DNA of 64,000 bases from Mediterranea sp. (in: CFB group bacteria) (GCA_031261785.1 JAISIZ010000024.1:1-64000), one strand, 5' to 3'; shown: positions 27,365-37,304, counted from the stretch's first letter. The notes: generated by a model from the letters alone, not told the origin. Made by a program: numbers and translations.

Positions 27365-27697
27365 CTATTCCGGCACGTAAATGATCTCCCCGTTCTCCAG
27401 CTCGTAGGCGACGCCGACCTTGCGGCCTTTCTTACCGGCCGACTGTTCTTGCGAAGGGGTATATTTCTCTATCTTGTTGCCCTCTTTGGTGATGATCTCC
27501 ATGTTGTCCTTGCCGGGATTCTTCACGATGGTGTAATCCTCCTGCGTAAAGACCTCGGACATGCCGATATGCATCACCATGGCGACCATCAATGCCACGG
27601 CGAATACCATGGCCACGTCGAACAAGTTGACTACCACGCTCAGTGGGTCGGTGTCTTCTTCCTTGAAGAATCGGCCGCGCCTCCTAACCCCGCGCAT
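27365..27697 (-). CDS. hmuV: DUF2149 protein of the haem-uptake operon
   Basis: The protein is 110 residues from the ATG at 27697. It has one membrane segment (residues ~25-48; NLFDVAMVFAVALMVAMVM) and a short soluble tail, the layout of DUF2149 proteins, which resemble ExbD/TolR in topology. The start overlaps the end of the ExbB-like gene by 14 bp. Last gene of the hmu operon. An energising role with HmuU is inferred from topology and pairing. Confidence 0.7.
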   Translation of the reverse strand: MRGVRRRGRFFKEEDTDPLSVVVNLFDVAMVFAVALMVAMVMHIGMSEVFTQEDYTIVKNPGKDNMEIITKEGNKIEKYTPSQEQSAGKKGRKVGVAYELENGEIIYVPE

Positions 27698-28289
27698 GGC
27701 CACTGTCGGATAAAAGGCGCGCCACGTACTCCAAGTTGTATATATCCTTGGCGTACCAACGCTGTTTGAACTGGAGCGTGATGAGTCCCACCGAACTGAT
27801 GACCAGTCCCACCACGGTGGTGGCGAACACCACCTGCATGTTGTAGGCCATTCCCGAGATGTCGCCCGACGACAGCCCCACCAACGCGGGACTCATGGCG
27901 ATGAGCGTGCCTATGAGTCCGAGCACGGGTCCCATCTTGGCCAAGAGTTTGGAGAGCGACAAGTCCTTGTCCGCCTCGTTCTCCATGTTCGAGAGCAGGA
28001 AGTCCGAATAGGCCTCGCTGGTCGTGGTGGAGAGCATGTCGCGAAGATACTTCGTGAAGAGCGAATCGTCTTTCTCGGGCAGCGTCGCCTTCAGCGCATC
28101 CATGCCCGCGGGGGATAGCTCCTTGATGAGGCGTCCGAACAGCTTGTCGTTCCGTCGCTTCACCATCAGCTGGTTGTAGAAGCTGCCGGCAAGGAGCAAC
28201 GACCGTGCGAAGAGTAGCAGCAAGAGCACGATGTCGGGGATAAGCAAACTGTTTGCCACCCAAAAGAGGGATTTTGAGATTATTTCCAT
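27684..28289 (-). CDS. hmuU: MotA/TolQ/ExbB-type proton channel protein
   Basis: The protein is 201 residues with three membrane segments (residues ~10-32, ~115-135, ~150-178). It carries the family core LSKLLAKMGPVLGLIGTLIAMSPAL and VFATTVVGLVISSVG. It probably forms an inner-membrane proton-driven motor with the DUF2149 protein to energise HmuR or move substrate, by analogy with ExbB/ExbD. It overlaps hmuT by 10 bp and hmuV by 14 bp, so the three are translationally coupled. Confidence 0.8.
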   Translation of the reverse strand: MEIISKSLFWVANSLLIPDIVLLLLLFARSLLLAGSFYNQLMVKRRNDKLFGRLIKELSPAGMDALKATLPEKDDSLFTKYLRDMLSTTTSEAYSDFLLSNMENEADKDLSLSKLLAKMGPVLGLIGTLIAMSPALVGLSSGDISGMAYNMQVVFATTVVGLVISSVGLITLQFKQRWYAKDIYNLEYVARLLSDSGHARG

Positions 28290-28975
28290 GTGTTACCTTT
28301 TTTAATATTCCATTTTATCTTGTTCCATGCGGCACCTGCCACGAAGAACGCCGCGAAGAGCGCCGCCGAAAGGGCTATGGCGCGGATGTTCACCGGCTCA
28401 TGCACCGGCTGGTAGGTCACGCTGCCACTTGCCGTGGCGATGAGGCCGATGCCGCAAACGAAGAGGCTGACCAGGAAATGGAGTTCCAGCCGGAACTCCT
28501 TCTCGGGCGCGATCCACGCGGGTAGCCTGCTGAGCAACGGCAATCCCACCAGCACCACCGCCGCCAGCGAGTACGACAAGGTAGCGAAACCGGTACCCGG
28601 CATGGCGAAGATGAGCCGCGCCTGCGAATAGAGCAGCACGGGGAATATCAACAGCCCCGGATAGGCGCGCGCCAACGCCATCCGCCACGTGGCGCGCTTC
28701 AGCAAGCCGTCGGCTCGCAACTCGGCGAAACAGAAAGCGACGCACAGCGTGGTCTCGAGCGTAATCCACACCGCCACGTCGCGCATCACGGCAGGCGTGG
28801 CGAGCCAGCCTGCCAGCTGAGTCTTGGAAAGCCCGGTAACCCATGGGCAGGTAATCACCACGAAAGCCGCGCAGAGCGCGGCGAATAAACAAACCTGCCA
28901 AAGCTTCCAGAAGCTCAGCTTCAGCAGGCTGTTTATCCAGACAAACATAATGAGTATTTGCGATACGTACGTCAT
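28280..28975 (-). CDS. hmuT: Polytopic membrane protein of the haem-uptake operon
   Basis: The protein is 231 residues with about six hydrophobic segments (residues ~25-45, 65-85, 100-118, 125-150, 165-182, 200-220). No enzymatic motif is visible. It lies between the CobN-like hmuS (3-bp gap) and the ExbB-like hmuU (10-bp overlap). This matches the position of HmuT in the Porphyromonas hmu operon. The assignment rests mainly on synteny. Confidence 0.6.
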   Translation of the reverse strand: MTYVSQILIMFVWINSLLKLSFWKLWQVCLFAALCAAFVVITCPWVTGLSKTQLAGWLATPAVMRDVAVWITLETTLCVAFCFAELRADGLLKRATWRMALARAYPGLLIFPVLLYSQARLIFAMPGTGFATLSYSLAAVVLVGLPLLSRLPAWIAPEKEFRLELHFLVSLFVCGIGLIATASGSVTYQPVHEPVNIRAIALSAALFAAFFVAGAAWNKIKWNIKKGNTWK

Positions 28976-28978
28976 GCC

Positions 28979-31900
28979 TTACCTCTTGCGTTTGCGTTTC
29001 AGCACCGCCAGCAGCACGACGAACGCCACCAGTACCACGGCCGCGATGAGCAAGCCGTCGAGCTGGTTGGTCTCGCTCTCCGGCGTGTTGGCGATCTCCT
29101 CCTTATGCAGCACCATGCCTTGCGACGGTTGATCGGCCGTCGGAGCGATCCGCATCTTCTCCAACTGCTCGCGGTACGCCAGCGCCGCCCGCTCGTCGAC
29201 CTTCCCGGCGATGAAATCCTGCAACTTGGCATTGCCGCCCGAGAATCCCGCGCCCGACGAGCCGAACTCCTCGACCAACCGCGTATGCAGGTCCGCCAAG
29301 CGACTGAGCCGCTCCGGGGAGGCTTTCCACATCCCCTTGCGTGCCGTCTCGAGCATCACGGCGGTGATCTCTTGCAAGGCTTGCGGGCTTTCGCGGCGGA
29401 AGAAGGCTTCGGTGCCCAGCTTATATTCGTCCTGCACGTACACGTCGTACAGCTTGTCCCACATCGCGTTGTCTATGGCAGCCGGTTTCATGACGTTCCA
29501 TCCGTAGGTGTTGGTCACCAATTCCGTGATTTGCGAAGCCGACGCGGCGTGTCCCTTCATCACCTCCTTGATATAAGCGGGGTTGAAGAGCGTGGTACGC
29601 GATTCCACCCCGATGGCCTCTTTCACCTCTTGCATCTTCACGCGGTTGCGGTTGCGGTAGTCGGCAAAGTAGGCTTCGGGATCTTTGCCGGTGACGTCGC
29701 GCACGGCAAGGTTCATGCCGCCCATGAACTCGTACACATGATCTAAGCTAAGCGCCCCCCACGTATTGCTCTGACGGGGTTGCACCACGGCATCCGTGTT
29801 GTGCAGCACGGCGCGTAGCAACCCTTCGCGGAAGTCGCCCCACGACTTGTCGTCGGTATAGGCGGCTCCCATATTGTGCAGGTAGGTGTCGGCTATCTCG
29901 CTTTCGTTCTCCCACTTGTCGCCGGCGGTGGTCATGGCTTGTATGCCGGTGCCGTACATGCCGTTGATGCCGCCGAAGACACGCGTCACGGAGGCTTCGC
30001 GGGCCTCGCGGGGCGGCACGCCCTGCTCCACCAGCAGCCGTTCGGTCTCCACGGCGCCGCTGTTCACGTAATTGTCGTACTTCTCGCCGGAGGAGGCCGC
30101 AGCCATCTTCACCGCACGCGAGATGAGGGCGAGGCGCGAGGCCGCCAAGTCGCGGAACTGCCCCGAAGTCTGCACCACCACGTCGACGCGCGGGCGTCCC
30201 AACGCCTCGGACGCGATGAGCTTCAGGTCCGACACGCGCCCGAAGGGGTCGCGCACCGGTTCCACGCCCAGCATATAGAGCGCTTGCGCGATGGTAGCCC
30301 CTTCGGTCTCGATGAACTCGCTGCTCCAGAACGTATAGCTCACTTTGCGCGGATAGTCGCCGTGCTGCTTACGGTATTGCTCCAGCGTGGCTTGCGCCAG
30401 CGATACGCCCTTCTCCCAGGCCACCGCCGACGGCGTGGCTTCGGCGTTCACGGCATAGAGGTTGCGGCCGGTAGGCACCGCGCCCGGGTTGGCTACGGCG
30501 TCACCACCCGACGTAGGCGGCGTATATCCCCCCGACAGGGCGTTGAGCAAGGCGTTCAGTTCCTGTTCGGGACTCTCGCGCAAGGCCGTTTGGTAACGAG
30601 ACACGTTGCCGATGGCGCGTTCGATCTCGGCGATGGCGCGCTTGGCCTCTTTGGATTCCTTGTCGGCGAGCTTGTCTATGCCCGATACCTGCGCTATCCA
30701 CGCTTCGGTAGGCTGCTGTCCGCCGAGCACGCGCGCCACGATGGCTTTGGCCGGTGCGAGGTAGTGTTCGGTGAAATACGCCTTACGGGCCAGTTGACGT
30801 TCGTCGACGCTCCCTCTCAGGCGGTCGAGCGCGGCCATGCCGTAAGCTATCGGGTCGGTAGCCATGGCGTAAACCGTTGATGATATTTTGTCGGCAGGAT
30901 AAGGCACGCCGGTGGTGTAGAAGGCGCCGTTCATCTTCTCGGTGGCGATCTCCTCGGCGAAGTTTTCGACGCGTTCGATCTCCTCCTCCGAATAGGGGAC
31001 GGTGAGTACGCTGTCTAAACGCAATTCGCGGTGGATGCCCATCCGCACGGCTATCTTCTTCACGGCCAGCGAAGCCTTGTCGCGTTCGCCTTCGTCGGCT
31101 TTGTAGTAGGCACGGACGCGTTCGTCCAATGCCTTGAACTGCGTGCGCGTGTCGCTCTCCATGAAGGGAGGGGTGAGGTAAGATAGCGTAGTGGCATACG
31201 AGCGGCGCTTGGCCATCATGCTTTCGCCCACGTTGCCAATGGTGTAGTAATAGAAGTGCGGCACGGTCCCGACGAGGATGTCCGGCCAGTCATTATCCGA
31301 CAGCGCCACCTGCTTGGCGGGCGTAAACTCCAGGCTGCCGTGCGTGCCGAAGTGCAGCAGGGCATCGGCCTCGAACGCGTACCGCGACCATAGGTAAGCG
31401 CCGATATAGGTGTGCGGCGGAGGCATCTTGGCGCCATGCGCGATGGCGAACCCGTCGCTGCCCAACGCGGCCATGGGTTGTGGCAACAGGGCGATATTGC
31501 CCAGCTGGATACGTGCCACGGCCAGGTATCGCTTGCCGTCCTTGTCGACGCTCATATAACGGCCCGGCGCCTCGCCGTAAGTGCTCACCACCTCGTCGTA
31601 GCGGGCGGGACGCATGGCTTGCCGCGCCCACGATTCGTACCGCGACTTCTCCACCAAGGCCGGGTCGCCGTTCTTCAAGAAGTTATCGAAAGCGCCTTCG
31701 GCATACGTGCTGAGCACTTCGCCTTGCGACATCAGCAGCTTCTCGAACGCGGCTTCGTCGGCTGGCAGGTTGTCGACCTTGTAGCCCTCGGCCTTCATGC
31801 GCTTGAGCAAATGGTAGAGCGACGGTACGGTCTCCAGTCCCTGGGCGGCGAGGGTGGATTGCCCCGGCCCTTTGAAGAAGTAGATGGCCACCCGCTTGTC

Positions 31901-32989
31901 GGCGTTAGCCATCCGCTTGAGGCGGATGAAATTGTCCACGACGCGCGTGAACTTCTCCAGCCTCCCGGGAATGGCCTTGAACAGATAAACTCCCGAATCG
32001 TCCAGCTCTTGGGCGTTGATCGCATAGGGATAGATGGCGCCGTCCAATTCGGGCATCACCACGCTTTGCGACAGGAAGCCCCCGAACAGGCCCATCGGGT
32101 CGTCCTCCCACGCTTGCTGTGTCCGCAACAGGCTAAGTGGGGCAAACAACGGTACATTGCGCGCCTTGAGCCACTCCACGGCCGCGTCGCCCCGCCCCAT
32201 GGCCAGACGCCCGTGCGGAAAGTAGAGCACGGCATCGGGATCGATGGCGCGGATATAGTCCAACCGCTTCGCCGTCGAGCTGACGGGATAGACGTTGAAG
32301 CCAGCTTTCCAGAAGCTCACTATCAGGCTGTCGATGTTGTCGCGGTTGCCGCTAAAGGGGTCGTTCAGCCCGCCTACGATGGCGACCTTCGGACCACCTT
32401 TCACCGCATAGCCGTGCTCGGCGAGGTATCGCTCGTAAGCGGGCACGTTGTCGAACCACACCTCGTCGTCGAGGTGGTAGAGCACGTCGGTAGCCATGGT
32501 CACGGCCGTGTCGGCAGGCGTGACGAAGAGGCGTTTGCCGTCAATGTGCTGCCGCACGTAGCGGGCCAGGTTGCGGTAGTTCTTTTTATTGCCATTGTTC
32601 AGGTACGTCTTGACGGCGGCTTGCCGCACGCTGTCCAGACTGCCGATGTTGTTCTGCGGGTTGGTGACGGCATACATGAAGACAGGCACGCCTTTCGAAG
32701 TGGCCCGCTCGATCTGCGCGCGCTGCGCGGCGTCGATGCGCAGTCCCATGCCGAAGCCCAGCACGAAGTCGTAGTCGCTCAGCGTGGCGAGACGGTCCAA
32801 TGGCACCTCCTCGTAGCGGACAAAGCTGTCGTCATTGGCCTTGATGATACCGGCTGTCTGAAAAGGCTGGAAGTTGACCAGCGCTATGCGGGTAGGCGAC
32901 GCCAGCTTGTACCACGCCACCCATATCCCCGCGGCGACCAAGAGCAGTAATGCCACGACCATGATCGTGGTCTTCTTGGGTATTCTCAT
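28979..32989 (-). CDS. hmuS: CobN-like chelatase family protein HmuS
   Basis: The protein is 1336 residues, the size of CobN-type chelatase large subunits. It has an N-terminal membrane anchor (residues ~8-26) and a second segment at the extreme C-terminus (~1310-1330, followed by KRKRKR), so the body is held at the inner membrane facing the periplasm. The CobN core is recognisable (LLHFGTHGSLEFTPAKQVALS near residue 555; HVYEFMGGMNLAVRDVTGKDP). There is no cobaltochelatase partner (CobS/CobT) or cobalamin pathway nearby. The operon context supports haem demetallation or porphyrin handling, as reported for Bacteroidota HmuS. Confidence 0.85.
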   Translation of the reverse strand: MRIPKKTTIMVVALLLLVAAGIWVAWYKLASPTRIALVNFQPFQTAGIIKANDDSFVRYEEVPLDRLATLSDYDFVLGFGMGLRIDAAQRAQIERATSKGVPVFMYAVTNPQNNIGSLDSVRQAAVKTYLNNGNKKNYRNLARYVRQHIDGKRLFVTPADTAVTMATDVLYHLDDEVWFDNVPAYERYLAEHGYAVKGGPKVAIVGGLNDPFSGNRDNIDSLIVSFWKAGFNVYPVSSTAKRLDYIRAIDPDAVLYFPHGRLAMGRGDAAVEWLKARNVPLFAPLSLLRTQQAWEDDPMGLFGGFLSQSVVMPELDGAIYPYAINAQELDDSGVYLFKAIPGRLEKFTRVVDNFIRLKRMANADKRVAIYFFKGPGQSTLAAQGLETVPSLYHLLKRMKAEGYKVDNLPADEAAFEKLLMSQGEVLSTYAEGAFDNFLKNGDPALVEKSRYESWARQAMRPARYDEVVSTYGEAPGRYMSVDKDGKRYLAVARIQLGNIALLPQPMAALGSDGFAIAHGAKMPPPHTYIGAYLWSRYAFEADALLHFGTHGSLEFTPAKQVALSDNDWPDILVGTVPHFYYYTIGNVGESMMAKRRSYATTLSYLTPPFMESDTRTQFKALDERVRAYYKADEGERDKASLAVKKIAVRMGIHRELRLDSVLTVPYSEEEIERVENFAEEIATEKMNGAFYTTGVPYPADKISSTVYAMATDPIAYGMAALDRLRGSVDERQLARKAYFTEHYLAPAKAIVARVLGGQQPTEAWIAQVSGIDKLADKESKEAKRAIAEIERAIGNVSRYQTALRESPEQELNALLNALSGGYTPPTSGGDAVANPGAVPTGRNLYAVNAEATPSAVAWEKGVSLAQATLEQYRKQHGDYPRKVSYTFWSSEFIETEGATIAQALYMLGVEPVRDPFGRVSDLKLIASEALGRPRVDVVVQTSGQFRDLAASRLALISRAVKMAAASSGEKYDNYVNSGAVETERLLVEQGVPPREAREASVTRVFGGINGMYGTGIQAMTTAGDKWENESEIADTYLHNMGAAYTDDKSWGDFREGLLRAVLHNTDAVVQPRQSNTWGALSLDHVYEFMGGMNLAVRDVTGKDPEAYFADYRNRNRVKMQEVKEAIGVESRTTLFNPAYIKEVMKGHAASASQITELVTNTYGWNVMKPAAIDNAMWDKLYDVYVQDEYKLGTEAFFRRESPQALQEITAVMLETARKGMWKASPERLSRLADLHTRLVEEFGSSGAGFSGGNAKLQDFIAGKVDERAALAYREQLEKMRIAPTADQPSQGMVLHKEEIANTPESETNQLDGLLIAAVVLVAFVVLLAVLKRKRKR

Positions 32990-33015
32990 TCTTCTGCGTT
33001 GTGCTTAGCCGTTAC

Positions 33016-33642
33016 TCAGAATAACTGTGCCGCGTCGAACCGCACCTTGCCCGCGACTTTGTTTTCGTCTTGATACTGGGTGAACCGCACTTTGTAGTAG
33101 TCGGTGCCGCTGGCGGTGCGGAAGATATAGACCGGCGCGGGCAGATAGACCGGCGGCATGACCAGCGAACCGCTGTCGTCGGTCTTGAACAGGATCACGG
33201 TAGCTTCGGAACAGACCGTGGTGGTGGTGCCGCCCATGCCTTCGGAGGTGATGGCTTTGTCTTCCGCGAACGTGGCGCCTTCGGGGAGGGCTTTCAGCGA
33301 GGCGAACGAAGTCTTGGCGTCCAACGTGCAGACGCCGCCTTTGGCGCCAGCGGTGGTGAAGCTTCCGCTGTTGGTGCGGATGTTATAGCGCTGGATGGCG
33401 ATGTCCCAATCCTTGCGGGCGCCCCATGCGGCATTGTTGGCTTCGCTCTCGTCGGCCGAGCCTACCACTGTCCCGGTGGCAAACGAATAGTAGTGCCATT
33501 CCGTCTTGGAGGAGGCGTCGATGTCCATTTCCTTGGTCTCGCCCGGTTGGTTGCCGGGTTGAGAATCGTCGTCGTTGGAGCACGACGCGGTGAATACAAG
33601 CGATAGGATCGCGAAAGCTGAGTAGATGAATTTTTTGTTCAT
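33016..33642 (-). CDS. hmuY: HmuY-family haem-binding lipoprotein
   Basis: The protein is 208 residues. The lipoprotein signal MNKKFIYSAFAILSLVFTASC puts the lipid Cys at residue 21. Then comes an Asp-rich linker and a beta-rich domain in which WHYYSFATGTVVG and DWDIAIQRYNIRTNSG are typical of HmuY haemophores. Exposed on the surface, it takes haem and passes it to HmuR. It lies 33 bp after hmuR and 26 bp before hmuS. The haem ligands (His or Met pair) cannot be named with confidence without alignment. Confidence 0.88.
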   Translation of the reverse strand: MNKKFIYSAFAILSLVFTASCSNDDDSQPGNQPGETKEMDIDASSKTEWHYYSFATGTVVGSADESEANNAAWGARKDWDIAIQRYNIRTNSGSFTTAGAKGGVCTLDAKTSFASLKALPEGATFAEDKAITSEGMGGTTTTVCSEATVILFKTDDSGSLVMPPVYLPAPVYIFRTASGTDYYKVRFTQYQDENKVAGKVRFDAAQLF

Positions 33643-33675
33643 AACAGGTTGATTTTTATAATTGATGATTAATGT

Positions 33676-35841
33676 CTAATTGAATTGCGTTTTGAAGTTG
33701 TAGCGGAGACCTACCATGTACTGCCTGCCGGGATTGATGAACGAACTGTCCGTGAAGTTGAACAGGTTGTCCACCTTGGCGGTCAGCTCGAACACGTGCT
33801 TGCGGAACGACACGGGTTTGACCAATGTCAGTTTCCACACCGAATAGGCTTTGGACTGCACGCGGCTGACTTCTTCCCGGCCATCACTACCGGTAGCGAG
33901 CGACTGGTAGAGGATGGGAGAATTGACACGTCCGGCTATTTGCAGCGAGAATGGGCTTTTCCACAGCGAGCCGTTCCACGTGGCCGACACGGTGCCGCTA
34001 TGCTTGACGTTGCTGTCGAGCTGCAGGCCGGTGCTGTTGTCCCTGGCGTCGCAGAAGCTGTAGCTGCCCTTCAGTGCCAGCTGCCCGAGGAGCGTGTAGG
34101 CCACGTTAACATCCACGCCTCGCAGGGTGGCGCTGCTGACGTTCTTGTAGTATTTCTGGTTGGCTCCTTGTTCGGTAATCACGTCGTACTGGGTAATCTT
34201 GTTCTTGACGCGGTTGTGGTAGCCCGACAGCGAGATGTTGAGGTTGCCGCGGGTATATTCAGCCGACAGCGACGTGTGCAGGCCTTTCTCGGCTTTCAGG
34301 TCGGGATTGCCGTACACCCAGAACATGCCTTGGTGGTCGAAGTCATAGTAGAGTTCCTTGATGCTCGGCGCACGGAAAGAGCTTCCTATGCCGCCACGAA
34401 ACTTGAAACCTGCCACGCTGTACATCAGCGACAGCTTGGGAGTGAAGGCCGAGCCGAACTGCGAATTATAGGTATAGCGTGCGCCGCCGATGATGTCCAG
34501 CGCACGGGCAGGGTTGTATTGGGCCTGCGCAAAGAGGTTTACATCGTCGAGTTTCTTGGTGGTAGGCACCGTGCCGAGCGCGCTGGTGGAGTAGTTCTCT
34601 TCGTGGTTGTACTCCGCGCCGCCTACCAGCTCCCACAAATCCGACGGGGTGAAGGTGTCCACCACACGTCCCGAGAAGTATGAGGCGGTATTCTTCAGCT
34701 TCGTCCGGTTATTCTTTTTCTCCAGCACATCGTAGTCGAAGTATTTGTCGAAATTGGCACTGACGCGCAGGCGGTTCTTGTCGTTGGGCGAAGTGAATCC
34801 TCCGTTGGCTCCCACGGTAAGGTTGTTGGCAAGGGCGTGCGCCACGTTCATGCTGCCCGCCGGATTGAATGTCTCGTGACGGAAGTAACGCCCCACCACA
34901 TTGATGTCCGACTTGCCCGAGGGTTTGTACGAAGCCTTGAGGTTGGCGGCGTAATCTTCGTAAGGGGCGGCATACGCGCCCTGTCCGTCACCGCCGAAGC
35001 CATCCGAGGCATTGCGCGAAGCGCCCGCCCGCAACGCGAACCGGCGGAGCGAGGAGGCCAGATCGACACGGCTGCGCCAGGTATTGTGACTTTCCCACAC
35101 TTGGTTGGCACCCGCTTCAAGATTGTGGTTCGGATCCTTGGTGATGATGTTGATCACCGCGCCTACGGCGTTGGAGCCGTAGAGCGCCGAGGCGGCGCCT
35201 TCGACCACCTCTATGCGTCGGATGGTGTTGACGTCGATCTGGTCGAGGTTGACATTGCCGCCGGCGCCTTCGGACACCAACCGCTCGCCGTCCACCAGGA
35301 ACAGGACGTAGCGGCTGTTCAGCCCCTTGATACGCATGTTGTTCCCCATGGCATTGGGGGAGATAACGATACCTGGCAAGTTGTCCTGCAAGCTTTCGAG
35401 GGTGGAGGTAGCGGCGGCCTTGCGGATGGCTTTGTCGCTGATGAGCGTAGTGAGCACGGGGCTTTCCGACAACCGTTTTTCAGTGCGGGTACCGGTCACC
35501 ACCACTTCGGAGAGCTGTCTCGAATCTTCCAGGATGGTGATGTCGGGCAGCCGGTTGTCCCCACCCGCCTTGACCACTATCGGGATCTCTTGGCGATGCG
35601 CCGCGATGGAGGACACCATCAATATATACTCGCCGGCGGGGGTGATGAACCTAAATTTACCTTCGACATCGGACACCGCGCCGATGGAAGTACCTTTCAA
35701 TTTTACATGGATAAGTTCTGCCGGTACACCGTCGGTGGTCTTTATGACACCTGTGACTACCTCCCCAGCCTGTTGGGCGTATAGGATCGGGGCACAAAAC
35801 GATAACATCAGCATTGAGAGTAGTTTCCTTTTTATGGACAT
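33676..35841 (-). CDS. hmuR: TonB-dependent haem receptor
   Basis: The protein is 721 residues from the ATG at 35841 (MSIKRKLLSMLMLSF... signal peptide, cut near YAQQ); the longer upstream frame covers promoter sequence. It has a carboxypeptidase-D-like domain (~25-105), a plug domain (~115-225; VVVTGTRTEKRLSESPV, ALYGSNAVGAVINIIT) and a 22-strand-type barrel. The FRAP box and NPDL box typical of haem receptors are present (SSFRAPSIKELYYDFD, VYGNPDLKAEKG). First gene of the operon. The order hmuR-hmuY is reversed compared with the Porphyromonas hmuY-hmuR arrangement. Confidence 0.88.
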   Translation of the reverse strand: MSIKRKLLSMLMLSFCAPILYAQQAGEVVTGVIKTTDGVPAELIHVKLKGTSIGAVSDVEGKFRFITPAGEYILMVSSIAAHRQEIPIVVKAGGDNRLPDITILEDSRQLSEVVVTGTRTEKRLSESPVLTTLISDKAIRKAAATSTLESLQDNLPGIVISPNAMGNNMRIKGLNSRYVLFLVDGERLVSEGAGGNVNLDQIDVNTIRRIEVVEGAASALYGSNAVGAVINIITKDPNHNLEAGANQVWESHNTWRSRVDLASSLRRFALRAGASRNASDGFGGDGQGAYAAPYEDYAANLKASYKPSGKSDINVVGRYFRHETFNPAGSMNVAHALANNLTVGANGGFTSPNDKNRLRVSANFDKYFDYDVLEKKNNRTKLKNTASYFSGRVVDTFTPSDLWELVGGAEYNHEENYSTSALGTVPTTKKLDDVNLFAQAQYNPARALDIIGGARYTYNSQFGSAFTPKLSLMYSVAGFKFRGGIGSSFRAPSIKELYYDFDHQGMFWVYGNPDLKAEKGLHTSLSAEYTRGNLNISLSGYHNRVKNKITQYDVITEQGANQKYYKNVSSATLRGVDVNVAYTLLGQLALKGSYSFCDARDNSTGLQLDSNVKHSGTVSATWNGSLWKSPFSLQIAGRVNSPILYQSLATGSDGREEVSRVQSKAYSVWKLTLVKPVSFRKHVFELTAKVDNLFNFTDSSFINPGRQYMVGLRYNFKTQFN

Positions 35842-36118
35842 TAGCTTATTGTTGTTAAAATGACGCCGCGAAGGTCGGGTTAATGCCGAAATCGGGCAAT
35901 CCCGCATTTTAGGTATTTTAGCTCACACTTGTTAAGCATTTATAGGTAACGACCCGGAATTGGCGCAGACATGGCATGGACAAATCCCTATATGCGTGCC
36001 GATCAATAGCTAATCTTCCAGAAATCGTGTAAGCAGAGTGGAAAAAAAAGGGGCGTCGCTTTGGCCGCCCGCCTTTTTTCACGATATTTGCGACTTAGTG
36101 TTAACGCTGACAGCCCCC

Positions 36119-37126
36119 ATGCCGCTGAAATTGACCACATACTACCATGGAAAGGACATCCCGGACAACCTGCCTGGCACGGATACCTTTCATTCCAAAG
36201 AGTTGTTTCTCGTCTACGAAGCCACTCCTGGATACATCCCCCTACTTATCGTCGCCACGGACAACGGACGCCCCATGGCGCGGATGCTCGCCGTGTCGCG
36301 CAAGGCCAAGCGTTGGCTGCCCGCCATCCTCTCCCGCCAATGCATGGTGTATGGCAGCGGGGAGATGCTCGACGCCTCGCTCCTGGGCGTGGAACACAAG
36401 CTCCAGGCCGAAGCGGTGTTCGAGCAAATACTGGAGCAGCTCACCCGCGAGGCGTTGCGCACGTGCGTCTTCATCGAGTTTCGCAACCTCGCCGTTCCCA
36501 TGTTCGGCTATCGTCCCTTCCGTGCCAACGGTTACTTCCCCGTGAACTGGCTGCGCGTGCGCAACTCATTGCATGGCGCGCTGGCGGTGGAAGAACGCTT
36601 CAGCCCCTCACGGTCGCGCCAGATCAAGAAAGGACTACAGTCGGGCGCCGTGGTCCGCGAGGCGGTCACATCCGACGAGGTGAGGGGCTTCGCCCGCATG
36701 TTGCGGGGTGCCTACTCCACCCGGGTGCGCCGGCACTTCCCCTCGGGCGAATTTTTCAGGCAACTGCACACCCGCCTGGCTCCGGAGGGACATTCGAAGA
36801 TCTTCATCGTCGTCCACAAGGAACGGGTTATCGGCGGAGCGGCATGCCTCTATTCCGATCGTGAAGCCTACCTCTGGTTCTCGGGAGGGATGCGCAAGAC
36901 GTACGCCCTGCAATATCCCGGCGTGCTGGCGGTGTGGAAAGCGCTGGACGACGCCTACCACCATGGGTACGAGCACCTAGAGTTCATGGACGTGGGGTTG
37001 CCGTTCAGGAAACATGGTTACCGCGAGTTCGTGCTCCGCTTCGGCGGCAAGCAAAGCAGCACCCGCCGCTGGTTCAAGGTGCGCTGGGCGTGGCTCAACA
37101 AGCTGCTGGAGAAATTCTATGTATAG
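36119..37126 (+). CDS. GNAT/FemAB-like acyltransferase domain protein
   Basis: The protein is 335 residues from the ATG at 36119. A GTG 27 codons upstream would place translation across a GATATTTG -7-like element at about 36084. The C-terminal half (~185-310) has the GNAT/FemAB-like pattern (FIVVHKERVIGGAACLYSDREAYLWFSGG, then YEHLEFMDVGLPFR), as in peptidoglycan or cell-wall aminoacyl transferases. The N-terminal half is less clear. No signal peptide. It stands alone, divergent from the hmu operon, so the substrate is unknown. Confidence 0.65.
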   Translation: MPLKLTTYYHGKDIPDNLPGTDTFHSKELFLVYEATPGYIPLLIVATDNGRPMARMLAVSRKAKRWLPAILSRQCMVYGSGEMLDASLLGVEHKLQAEAVFEQILEQLTREALRTCVFIEFRNLAVPMFGYRPFRANGYFPVNWLRVRNSLHGALAVEERFSPSRSRQIKKGLQSGAVVREAVTSDEVRGFARMLRGAYSTRVRRHFPSGEFFRQLHTRLAPEGHSKIFIVVHKERVIGGAACLYSDREAYLWFSGGMRKTYALQYPGVLAVWKALDDAYHHGYEHLEFMDVGLPFRKHGYREFVLRFGGKQSSTRRWFKVRWAWLNKLLEKFYV

Positions 37127-37169
37127 TGCCCGGAAACCTGCGAAGTCTTAATGCCGCATACAGCAAGAA

Positions 37170-37304
37170 GCTCGGGCTTTTGTAATCAGATTTCGGGAAT
37201 GAAGAAAAAAGCCCGGGCTTTTGTAATCAGATTTCGGGAATGGAGAAAAAAGCCCGGACTTTTGTAATCAGATTTCGGGAATGGAGAAAAAAGCCCGGGC
37301 TTTT
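37170..37304. repeat. Tandem array, 41-bp period, ~3.3 units
   Basis: GCCCGGGCTTTTG-type blocks start at 37170, 37211, 37252 and 37293, exactly 41 bp apart. They are separated by TAATCAGATTTCGGGAATG and a run of A. Each junction forms AAAAGCCCGGGCTTTT, a self-complementary terminator-like sequence, so the array may act as a bank of terminators after the GNAT gene. Confidence 0.9.

Noticed and set aside
28979..32989. Cobaltochelatase CobN of cobalamin synthesis
   Set aside because: No CobS/CobT or other cobalamin genes are nearby, membrane segments lie at both ends, and the operon is for haem uptake.
36038..36118. GTG start for the GNAT-like gene
   Set aside because: The region contains a -7-like element and the added residues are not part of the family.
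37170..37304. Short repeats resembling a CRISPR array
   Set aside because: The period is 41 bp with no unique spacers, and no cas genes are in the window.
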